A stretch of DNA of 64,000 nucleotides from JACKCP01 sp050253255. GTDB lineage: Bacteria; Desulfobacterota; Desulfobacteria; Desulfobacterales; JACKCP01. Of this stretch, positions 54,879 to 62,252 are shown one piece after another (position 1 is the first letter of the stretch; the number at the start of each line of letters is the position of its first letter). A program made the translations under genes and the position numbers. The stretch lies in contig JBFWJK010000001.1 in NCBI GenBank assembly GCA_050253255.1, forward strand, positions 1 to 64,000, given 5' to 3'. Below the pieces are notes generated by a model. That model saw nothing but the letters and a program-made list of their open reading frames with translations. It was not told where the DNA came from and did no database searches.

Positions 54879-55574
54879 ATGGAGTTAATTGTCATAGTTT
54901 TAATTTATGGATCAGCAGCTTTATTTTTAAGTTCAAATCTCTGTCTTTCTGCCGTTTTAAGCGGCATATCAAAGTCTGAAAGCTTTTCATGCGGGTGCGG
55001 CTCTTCCGGAACCGAAAAAAAGGATATGAAACCATCCCCGGAACAGGAAATGCCGGCCTGCATGAAAAACTCAAATACAAAGACCCCACTGGTTGGAATA
55101 ATCATGGGTTCCAGATCAGACTGGGAAACAATGATCCACGCTGCCAAAACACTTGAAAAGCTCGGTATTTCCCATGAAGTGGAAATTGTTTCAGCACACC
55201 GGACTCCTGACAGACTTTTTTCCTATGTGGAATCTGCGGAAGAAAGAGGAATGGATATCATTATTGCAGGTGCAGGCGGTGCAGCCCATCTGCCGGGTAT
55301 GGCTGCATCAAAATGCATTCTTCCTGTACTTGGAGTGCCCGTTCAGTCAAAGGCTTTGAATGGGATGGATTCCCTTTTGTCCATAGTGCAGATGCCGGCC
55401 GGAATTCCAGTTGGAACTCTTGCAATAGGAAGAGCCGGAGCTGTGAATGCAGCTCTTCTTGCTGCAGGCATGCTTGGAAGATTTTATCCGGAAATTCGTC
55501 AGTCTCTTATTGATTACAGGAAAAATCAAACCGAGGAAGTACTGGCACAAAGTGATCCTGGAAGGGATTACTGA
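54879..55574 (+). CDS. purE: PurE-type N5-carboxyaminoimidazole ribonucleotide mutase with membrane/Cys-rich N-terminal extension
   Basis: 231 residues from the ATG at 54879 (AAAGGA six bases upstream); the frame is open further upstream to 54783. The PurE domain begins at about residue 69 with VGIIMGSRSDWETM, then SAHRTPDRL, AGAGGAAHLPGMAAS and VPVQSKALNGMDSLLSIVQMPAG. Before it lies a hydrophobic helix (MELIVIVLIYGSAALFL), C22, then a SCGCGSSG motif (C38, C40) and C61. This resembles a small Cys-rich membrane module of the FeoB-associated type and is not a normal part of PurE. PurE moves the carboxyl group of N5-CAIR in purine synthesis. It overlaps purK by one base. Confidence 0.85.
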   Translation: MELIVIVLIYGSAALFLSSNLCLSAVLSGISKSESFSCGCGSSGTEKKDMKPSPEQEMPACMKNSNTKTPLVGIIMGSRSDWETMIHAAKTLEKLGISHEVEIVSAHRTPDRLFSYVESAEERGMDIIIAGAGGAAHLPGMAASKCILPVLGVPVQSKALNGMDSLLSIVQMPAGIPVGTLAIGRAGAVNAALLAAGMLGRFYPEIRQSLIDYRKNQTEEVLAQSDPGRDY

Positions 55575-56662
55575 TGAAAACAGGTATACTTGGCGGAGGC
55601 CAGCTTGCAGGAATGCTTGTCATGGCAGGAATACCCCTTGGGTTTGATTTTACAGTACTTGCACCGGACAGCGAGTCCTGCGCAGCACAGTATGGAAAAC
55701 TGCTGCGGTCAGATTACAGTGATAAAAAGGCTCTGCATGATCTGGCGGACTGGTCTGATCTGATAACCTTTGAGTTTGAAAATATTCCGGCTGAGTCAAT
55801 AAATTATCTTGAGCGGTATACTATTGTACGCCCTGGGCTAAAAGCACTCAAGACGGCCCAGGACAGACTCCATGAAAAAGAATTTTTTTCCGGTCTTGGA
55901 ATACCCTGTGTACCTTTTTATCCGGTAAACTCTCTAAAAGATCTTTATAAGGCTGCTGATATAATTGGACTTCCTGCAGTATTAAAATGCCGCACCCATG
56001 GATATGACGGAAAAGGTCAGATTGTTTTACGTCATATTGAAGAATCTGAATCAGCCTTTAATCTTCTTGGCGGTCAGCCGGGAATTCTTGAAAAGCTTAT
56101 TGATTTTGACAGAGAGATTTCAGTTGTTGCTGCCCGGAGCATATCCGGGGAAACAGCTTTCTACACTATATCAGAAAACATTCATCATAATGGAATTCTT
56201 CGTCTTGCCATGAGTCATCCTTGTGATCCTGTTCAGTCAAGGGCTGAATTCTATGCCGGACTTCTGCTGGAGAAGCTCAATTATGCAGGAGTGCTGGCTC
56301 TTGAATTTTTTCAGACTGGAGACAGTCTGATTGCAAATGAATACGCTCCAAGGGTTCATAATTCAGGACACTGGACCATAGAAGGAGCAAAGACAAGTCA
56401 GTTTGAAAATCATTTAAGGGCCATATCAGGGATGCGCCTTGGCTCAACAGCTCTGAAGAGTGTTGCAGCCACTGTAAACCTTATTGGTTCTGTTCCGGAT
56501 AGAGCACAGATACCTGGAAACAGCAATATTTATCTGCATGATTACGGCAAGGCCCCAAGACCAGGTAGGAAAGTGGGCCATATCACTGTATGTGCAGACA
56601 ACATGAGGGATCTTGGTAAGCTTGTGCCGGAATTTTTAATCCGGCAGGAACTGATGAAGTGA
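55574..56662 (+). CDS. purK: 5-(carboxyamino)imidazole ribonucleotide synthase (PurK)
   Basis: 362 residues with the ATP-grasp layout. The N-terminal GILGGGQLAGMLVMAG loop, the FEFENIPAESI region and ATP-binding stretches VLKCRTHGYDGKGQ and FDREISVVAARS are intact. The late NEYAPRVHNSGHWTIEGAKTSQFENHLRAI block is the PurK signature. It uses ATP and bicarbonate to carboxylate aminoimidazole ribonucleotide. Its ATG overlaps the purE stop by one base. The enzyme looks complete, so with PurE it could serve purine synthesis; its place in an oxidoreductase operon is unusual. Confidence 0.92.
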   Translation: MKTGILGGGQLAGMLVMAGIPLGFDFTVLAPDSESCAAQYGKLLRSDYSDKKALHDLADWSDLITFEFENIPAESINYLERYTIVRPGLKALKTAQDRLHEKEFFSGLGIPCVPFYPVNSLKDLYKAADIIGLPAVLKCRTHGYDGKGQIVLRHIEESESAFNLLGGQPGILEKLIDFDREISVVAARSISGETAFYTISENIHHNGILRLAMSHPCDPVQSRAEFYAGLLLEKLNYAGVLALEFFQTGDSLIANEYAPRVHNSGHWTIEGAKTSQFENHLRAISGMRLGSTALKSVAATVNLIGSVPDRAQIPGNSNIYLHDYGKAPRPGRKVGHITVCADNMRDLGKLVPEFLIRQELMK

Positions 56663-56713
56663 TTGTTTTTTCCTGAATTGGTCATAATCAGAATTTTAAA
56701 AAGGAGGAGATGG

Positions 56714-57298
56714 ATGAGAGATTCAACTTACAAGGTAGCTGCAGGACCGGAAGGTTACTTACCGCCTGCTGCCGCTGTAATGGGTGTTGAGCTTCCCGAC
56801 CCGGGACAGGCTATTATGGAAGGTGAGTGTGTTGATCAGGATACTGCCATGAAGGCAATAGCCAGCAAGCTTGTTTCTGCTGAAAATCCGGTTTTTTTCC
56901 CGGGCCCGCTTATTTTATGGGACTGGAAACCCGGTGTAGCGGAAAAGGCGGCGGCACTTAAAGCTCTTGCCGAAGCAGTGGGTGCGAAGATGATACCTAT
57001 GCCAGATTATCGGCCAAAATATCCGATGATTAATCCTGCTATTGAAGTCAATCCGAATCATCCGAACCTGACAATAGTCCATAACAAGATAGATGTATGC
57101 CTGTTTATTGGTGTTCACTGTCATTACGCAAACATTGCATTGAAGATAATCAGGGGAGGAACAGACTGCTATACAATTGCGGTTTGTGCCGAGGCAGGTC
57201 ATGAGGAAGCCATGATATCACTGCGTGACGCAGGTATCTGTGAACTTCAGCGTTTGCGTGAACTTGTAATTGAACTGAAAGGCGGGATGAGCAGATGA
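56714..57298 (+). CDS. CO dehydrogenase beta-subunit (CdhB)-like protein
   Basis: 194 residues from the ATG at 56714, which has AAGGAGGAG; the frame extends upstream without a better start. It keeps blocks I associate with the CdhB/acetyl-CoA synthase epsilon family: FPGPLILWDW, AAALKALAEAVGAKMIPMPDYRPKYP, and LFIGVHCHYANIALKIIRGGTDCYTIAVCAEAGHE in pieces. The CdhB fold is Rossmann-like and may bind a flavin or nucleotide. No CO dehydrogenase catalytic subunit is in the window. It overlaps the alpha subunit by 4 nt, so it is part of the oxidoreductase operon and may be a dedicated subunit of it. Confidence 0.7.
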   Translation: MRDSTYKVAAGPEGYLPPAAAVMGVELPDPGQAIMEGECVDQDTAMKAIASKLVSAENPVFFPGPLILWDWKPGVAEKAAALKALAEAVGAKMIPMPDYRPKYPMINPAIEVNPNHPNLTIVHNKIDVCLFIGVHCHYANIALKIIRGGTDCYTIAVCAEAGHEEAMISLRDAGICELQRLRELVIELKGGMSR

Positions 57299-58434
57299 TA
57301 GAACAGAAAATTGTCGATCCGGATTACCTTTTTTTTGAGGCGCAAAGAACAAGTCAGTACATTACCGGAAGTGAGGCTGTGAGAGAAGCTATAAAAAGAG
57401 CCAATGTGGATATGGCCATAGCCTATCCAATCACTCCCCAGTCTGAAAGCATGCATCTGGTTGGAGACATTTATGCAGAAGGCTATGTAAAGGAATATTT
57501 GAGAGGTGAAAACGAGTTTGCAGTAATGTCGGCTGTTGCAGGTGCATCAATGGCAGGAGTGAGGGTTTTCACGGCAACAGGAGGTCCGGGAACCATGAGG
57601 GCCTTTGAAGTATTTCCAACCTGGGCAGGAGCAAGGCTTCCTGTTGTATGTGCCTTCATGACCCGGGGAATCAACTCTCCTCTTACAATTCAGCCTGACA
57701 CCATTGAAATGGCATATCTCCTTGAGACAGGTATTTTAATGCTCCATGCTGAAAATGCACAGGATCTGCATGATATGCTTTTAATGGCCTTTATGGTGGC
57801 TGAAAAAACAGACGTGCATATTCCTGTGGGAGTGTTTGCAGACGGTTTTTTTGTAACCCATACAAGGGACAGGGTTGATATTCTTCCTGAGGACGTAAAG
57901 CTTCCGGGATATGATCCTTATACAGCCCCGGTTCCTGTCATGGATATGGAAAATGTTCCTGTAAGACAGATGCGCGATCCCTTTGTAATGAAGAGTAACT
58001 TCATGAGCTATGCCTGTCATGCTTCCTGGCAGCAGGAGATAGATGCGGCAGCAGAACGCTCACGTAAATACCTGAGACAGTATCTTGGCTCTCTTATAGA
58101 TGTTGAAAATGAGGACTCAGACATCCTTGTCATAACTTCTGGTACAGCAGTGAGCCAGAGTCGTGAAGCCATAATTACAGCCCGTGAACAGGGACTTGAT
58201 GCGGGTCTTGTGAAGATAAAAACAATACGCCCTTTCCCGGGAGAAGAAATTCGCGCTCTTGCATCAAAGGCAAAGAAAATAATTGTACCCGAATTCAACA
58301 GGGCAGGCTGGCTTGCAAAGGAAATCCGCAATGTTATAGACGAACCCCGCAAGGTTGTCGGTGCACCAAGAGTTTTCGGAGGAATGACAATGCCGCCGGA
58401 GCTTATACTCGATGAAATAAGGAGGATCAGATAA
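57295..58434 (+). CDS. 2-oxoacid:ferredoxin oxidoreductase alpha subunit (PorA-like)
   Basis: 379 residues. It opens ITGSEAVREAIKRANVDMAIAYPITPQSESMHLVGD, with the alpha-subunit signature around residue 46. ENEFAVMSAVAGASMAGVRVFTATGGPGT (in pieces) and the late VITSGTAVSQSREAI and GGMTMPPELI blocks follow. The family oxidises a 2-oxoacid to acyl-CoA with ferredoxin as electron acceptor, or runs it in reverse. The substrate cannot be read; pyruvate is not assured. It overlaps the CdhB-like gene by 4 nt and the beta gene by 1 nt. It is clearly paralogous to the alpha subunit at 60.3 kb. Confidence 0.88.
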   Translation: MIEQKIVDPDYLFFEAQRTSQYITGSEAVREAIKRANVDMAIAYPITPQSESMHLVGDIYAEGYVKEYLRGENEFAVMSAVAGASMAGVRVFTATGGPGTMRAFEVFPTWAGARLPVVCAFMTRGINSPLTIQPDTIEMAYLLETGILMLHAENAQDLHDMLLMAFMVAEKTDVHIPVGVFADGFFVTHTRDRVDILPEDVKLPGYDPYTAPVPVMDMENVPVRQMRDPFVMKSNFMSYACHASWQQEIDAAAERSRKYLRQYLGSLIDVENEDSDILVITSGTAVSQSREAIITAREQGLDAGLVKIKTIRPFPGEEIRALASKAKKIIVPEFNRAGWLAKEIRNVIDEPRKVVGAPRVFGGMTMPPELILDEIRRIR

Positions 58435-59288
58435 TGAAAACCGGAATGCTTAAAATATCTCCGGGATTTGAGGATATCATGCCTGAGGAATACCGGGAAC
58501 TTGTGGACAACGGTCCCTACGGTAAAAACTACGGCATAGGTGATCTTGGATCTTTCAAGGAGCTTCTTGAAGAACATCCCCTTTGTGCAGGCTGCGGCCT
58601 TGCCCTTTCCTTAAGACTTACACTTGCTTCACTTCCCATGCCTGAAGAAACCGTGATTGTAGGTTCAACAGGATGCAGTGCCCTTGCCTTTCCACAGGTG
58701 GCCCTTCACAATATTCATTCTCTGTTTGGTAACCAGAATGCTGTTGCTACCGGAGTGAAGCGTGCCTTAAAGCTTCGTTTCCCGGACAAGGAAAAAGATG
58801 TGGTTGTTATTGCAGGAGACGGAGCCACGGCAGACATAGGTCTTGATATGGTTATGCAGTCCTGGCTGAGAAGGGAGAACATCACCACAATAATGCTTGA
58901 TAATGAGGCCTATGCAAACACAGGCGGTCAGGAAAGCGGAATGTCCATGCCTGGAACCGTTCTTAATATGGCGCCAACCGGTAAAAAATTTCCCAAGCTT
59001 TCCCTTCCTGAAATTGCACATACTTCAGGCTGTGACTATGTAGCAGCAGTTTCACCTGCAAAGCCAAAACAGCTTGCAAAGGCTGTCAGGCGTGCAATTC
59101 TTGTGGCCCGTAAAATCGGACCCACCTATGTACAGATATTCAGCCCGTGTCCGACAAATTACAAGTTAAACCCCAAAGAAACCGTTTCTGTAATCAGACA
59201 GAGGGAAAAAGACGGCCTTTATCAGACAAAAGAGTTTGTATCAGAGGAAGCACAGGCATTTCTCAATACTGTTGAGGAGAAAAAATGA
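58434..59288 (+). CDS. 2-oxoacid:ferredoxin oxidoreductase beta subunit (PorB-like)
   Basis: 284 residues. HPLCAGCGLALSLRL gives two cluster cysteines; TGCSALAFP and TSGCDYVA give the others of the [4Fe-4S] site. Thiamine diphosphate binding is shown by AGDGATADIGLDMVMQSW and the MLDNEAYANTGGQES end. About 45 residues before the first cysteines (ISPGFEDIMPEEYRELVDNGPYG) are an extension shared with the second copy. The product overlaps the gamma gene by 4 nt. The active site appears complete. Confidence 0.9.
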   Translation: MKTGMLKISPGFEDIMPEEYRELVDNGPYGKNYGIGDLGSFKELLEEHPLCAGCGLALSLRLTLASLPMPEETVIVGSTGCSALAFPQVALHNIHSLFGNQNAVATGVKRALKLRFPDKEKDVVVIAGDGATADIGLDMVMQSWLRRENITTIMLDNEAYANTGGQESGMSMPGTVLNMAPTGKKFPKLSLPEIAHTSGCDYVAAVSPAKPKQLAKAVRRAILVARKIGPTYVQIFSPCPTNYKLNPKETVSVIRQREKDGLYQTKEFVSEEAQAFLNTVEEKK

Positions 59289-59974
59289 AATCAATAGAAA
59301 AAAACTTTATACGTATGTCCGGCCTTGGAGGCCAGGGTGCAGTGACAGCGGCACATATACTTGGAAGCGCAGCCAATAAAGACGGACTGGAAAGTACTGT
59401 CAATCCCTTTTTCGGTGCTGAAAAGCGTCTTGCTCCTGCGGAAAGTTATGTGCGCATATCTTCACAAAAGGTTTATGAAAAGGGAGAGGTGCTTTATCCC
59501 AATACAATAATGATTTTTCATCCCCATGTCATCACCATGGGCAAGTGCTACACCATGCCTTTTTTTGACGGTCTTCAGGAAGGCGGAGTTCTGCTTATAA
59601 ATTCTGATGAACCGCTTTCTCTTCGTGATGAGGATCTCAGACTTCTTGCAGATCTGAAAGCAAAAATCTACTACGTGCCTGCAACAAAAATTGCAACCGA
59701 AGTTGCAGGATCAGAGCTTTCTACAAACATAGCAATGCTTGGAGGACTTTACGGTATAAAAAAACTTACCTCGATTAAATCTCTTAAAGAATCCATGATG
59801 GAGCGTTTTGGCGGAGGAAAGTTTGTAGCTTCGGGAAGTACAGCAGCTCTTGATGATGCAGTAAAGGGAAAATTTGCAAAGGTAAGTCAGATGATTGAGA
59901 AAAATATGGAGCTGATTGAAGCAGCAGGCGCGGCTTTGACTGAGTTTTGCCCAGCAGAAGAAAAGGAGGACTGA
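59285..59974 (+). CDS. 2-oxoacid:ferredoxin oxidoreductase gamma subunit (PorC-like)
   Basis: 229 residues. The N-terminal MSGLGGQGAVTAAHILGSAA matches the family's RxxGxGGQG opening. NPFFGAEKRLAPAESYVRIS and LSTNIAMLGGLYGI follow in the normal order. Gamma subunits bind CoA-related regions and join alpha and beta. It starts 4 nt inside the beta gene and ends 3 bp before the ferredoxin subunit, so all four subunits are on one message. The second locus lacks a gamma gene in the visible sequence. Confidence 0.9.
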   Translation: MKSIEKNFIRMSGLGGQGAVTAAHILGSAANKDGLESTVNPFFGAEKRLAPAESYVRISSQKVYEKGEVLYPNTIMIFHPHVITMGKCYTMPFFDGLQEGGVLLINSDEPLSLRDEDLRLLADLKAKIYYVPATKIATEVAGSELSTNIAMLGGLYGIKKLTSIKSLKESMMERFGGGKFVASGSTAALDDAVKGKFAKVSQMIEKNMELIEAAGAALTEFCPAEEKED

Positions 59975-59977
59975 TTT

Positions 59978-60166
59978 ATGTATTTATCAGCCAGAGTTGA
60001 TAAAGAAAAGTGTATTGGATGCAGACTTTGCATTACAAGTTGTCCGGAACCCAATGTATTTAAATTTCTGCCGGAAGAAAAGCTTGTGGAAGTAAATGAC
60101 AGCCGATGCAAGGCATGCGGTCTGTGCACCACAGTTTGTCCAAAGGACGCCCTGAAAATCAGCTGA
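59978..60166 (+). CDS. 4Fe-4S ferredoxin-like delta subunit (PorD-like)
   Basis: 62 residues with two intact [4Fe-4S] motifs, CIGCRLCITSCPE and CKACGLCTTVCPK. It is the electron-transfer subunit that links alpha, beta and gamma to ferredoxin. It completes the purE-purK-cdhB-like-alpha-beta-gamma-delta operon. AAGGAGG precedes the start. Confidence 0.92.
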   Translation: MYLSARVDKEKCIGCRLCITSCPEPNVFKFLPEEKLVEVNDSRCKACGLCTTVCPKDALKIS

Positions 60167-60202
60167 TCAGTCAGTTTATAAGTGTGTTTTTATTTGTTCC
60201 GG

Positions 60203-60222
60203 GGGCGGCACTGATGCCGCCC
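60203..60222 (+). terminator. G+C-rich hairpin after the delta subunit
   Basis: GGGCGGCA (60203-60210) and TGCCGCCC (60215-60222) with a 4-nt loop. No T tract follows, so it may attenuate or stabilise the message rather than terminate it. Confidence 0.45.
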
Positions 60223-60291
60223 TTCAAAAATTTGAATGCACATTAATTTAATGCTGCTTTTATAAGTGCAGCTGGGGTTAGGAGACTCAAC

Positions 60292-61461
60292 ATGTGTTCA
60301 GATAATAATTTTGACGATCCTGGTGCAATGCTGCTTCACGGCCCGCGCACCAGGGCCTTTATTACAGGAAGTGAAGCTGTCTGCGAGGCTGTGAAACGTG
60401 CCTGTGTTGACATGGCAATTGCTTATCCCATTACTCCCCAGTCAGAGAGTATGCATCTGATCGGTGATCTGTATGCAAAGGGTTATATAAAAGACTATTA
60501 CAGGGCTGAAAATGAATTTGCGGTAATGGCCGCAGTTCACGGTGCAGCTCTTGGGGGCGGAAGGGTATTTACGGCAACAAGCGGACCCGGAACGCTCAGG
60601 GCCATGGAAATGTTTCCTGTCTGGGCAGGAGCAAGGCAGCCCATAGTCTGTGCATTCATGTGCCGGGGTGTTTCTCTTCCTCCTTCAATTCAGCCTGAAA
60701 ATATTGAAATGGGAATGCTTCTGGATACAGGAATGCTCATGTTCCACGCAGAAAACGGTCAGGATTTTCATGACATGATTCTGCAGGCCTATCTTATTGC
60801 GGAACAGACAGATGTTCACCTTCCTGCAGGTGTTTTTGCAGACGGCTTTTTTGTAACCCATACAAGAGAAGAAATGATGCTTCCTCCGGAAGACTTCAGG
60901 CTTTTGCCCTATGATTCAAATCTTGCTCCGGTTCCAACCTTTGATATGGAAACTCCGCCTATGCGAATTACAAGAGATCCTCTGCTTAACAAAAGCAATT
61001 TCATAAGCAGCAGTGCCAATGCAAGCTGGCATCAGGAGATTCTTGCTGCGGCAGAAAGGGCAAGAAAGCATATAAGGCGTTTCATGGGAGGACTTATTGA
61101 AGTTGAAAATCCAGGTTCAAAGGTATTTATCGCTGCTTCAGGAACAGCTGTTTCACAGTCAAGGGAAGCCATCCGTATTCTTCAAGGAGAAGGAATTGAT
61201 GCAGGGCTTATCAAGATAAAATCCATTCGTCCTTTTCCTGAACAGGAACTCAAGGATGCAGTTGAAGGAGCAGATCACATAATAGTTCCGGAATTCAATG
61301 CCGGAGGCTGGCTTGCAAGGGAGATCAGGGCCTCTCTGGATCGAAATACCAGAGTAACAGCCGGGCCAAGGGTTTTCGGGGGTATGACCATGCCTCCCTG
61401 GCTGATTGCAGATGAAGTTAAATCGGCTATTCAGGCCGCACAGTTAAAGGGAGGGAACTGA
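60292..61461 (+). CDS. Second 2-oxoacid:ferredoxin oxidoreductase alpha subunit
   Basis: 389 residues, paralogous to the subunit at 57.3 kb throughout: RTRAFITGSEAVCEAVKRACVDMAIAYPITPQSESMHLIGD, ENEFAVMAAVHGAALGGGRVFTATSGPGT, and IAASGTAVSQSREAI. The identity judged by eye is high but many positions differ. It has a GGAG ribosome binding site and starts 125 bp after the delta gene, so it may be on a separate transcript. With its disrupted beta partner it is probably non-functional now unless beta from the first copy substitutes. Confidence 0.87.
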   Translation: MCSDNNFDDPGAMLLHGPRTRAFITGSEAVCEAVKRACVDMAIAYPITPQSESMHLIGDLYAKGYIKDYYRAENEFAVMAAVHGAALGGGRVFTATSGPGTLRAMEMFPVWAGARQPIVCAFMCRGVSLPPSIQPENIEMGMLLDTGMLMFHAENGQDFHDMILQAYLIAEQTDVHLPAGVFADGFFVTHTREEMMLPPEDFRLLPYDSNLAPVPTFDMETPPMRITRDPLLNKSNFISSSANASWHQEILAAAERARKHIRRFMGGLIEVENPGSKVFIAASGTAVSQSREAIRILQGEGIDAGLIKIKSIRPFPEQELKDAVEGADHIIVPEFNAGGWLAREIRASLDRNTRVTAGPRVFGGMTMPPWLIADEVKSAIQAAQLKGGN

Positions 61462-61463
61462 TA

Positions 61464-62129
61464 ATGTCAAAAAAAATAATAACTCCGGTCCCTTCTCTGG
61501 CAGATATTCTGCCTGATGATTACAAGGCTCTTGTATCAGACGGTCCACACGGCAGATCTCTTGGAGTCAAAGATCTTGGAAGCTTCAAGGAAATTACCGA
61601 GGAACACCCCCACTGTGCAGGATGCGGTGTGTCCTTAGGTGTGCGTCTTTGTCTGGCTTCACTTCCTTTACCTGAGGATACAATAGTTGTCGGCACTCCA
61701 GGGTGCTCATTTTTTGCATTGTCACAGTCTGCTCTGAATTATTCAAATACTGCTTTCGGCAATCAGAACTCGGTTGCATCAGGTCTTAAGCGAATGCTGA
61801 AGATCCGCTATCCGGAAAGAATAAAGGACGTTGTTGTCATTGCCGGAGACGGAGGCATAGCTGATATCGGTCTTGACATGACCCTTCATTCCTGGCTGAG
61901 AAAAGAAAATATTACAACCATAATGCTTGATAATGAGGTTTACGGAAATACCGGCGGTCAGGAAAGCGGAATGTCACCCCATGGTCAGGTTCTGAACATG
62001 GCTCCAAAGGGTAAAAACTTTGAAAAGATTCCCATGTTTGAAATGGCAAAGACATCTGGCTGCGCCCTGCCCTTTACCCACAATTTTTTACTCAGGGATA
62101 TTCTTTCAAGGAATATCCCTCGCACATAA
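61464..62129 (+). pseudogene. Second beta subunit, broken by an IS insertion
   Basis: The frame matches the intact beta subunit up to TSGC (about residue 199), then reads into foreign sequence (ALPFTHNFLLRDILSRNIPRT) before a stop. The first three iron-sulfur cysteines and the thiamine diphosphate loop (AGDGGIADIGLDMTLHSW, MLDNEVYGNTGGQES) are present, and the fourth cluster Cys is the last residue before the break. The intact copy has about 85 further residues. The insertion is by the IS4-type element on its right. The rest of the gene may lie beyond the window. Confidence 0.85.
62094..62120. repeat. Hairpin near the left end of the IS
   Basis: AGGGATATTC (62094-62103) and GAATATCCCT (62111-62120), a perfect 10-bp stem. 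It may block outside transcription from reading into the transposase gene or be part of the end recognised by the transposase. Confidence 0.5.
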
Positions 62130-62252
62130 TCTGTAAAAGATTATAGCCTTTCCAAATTAGTTGATGTCCAACTGGAGGATCACTTTTCCTGTTCAAATAT
62201 CCTCCAAGTTTTCCCACCATAACTACCATTTCACCAAGGCTGACAGGTTTTT

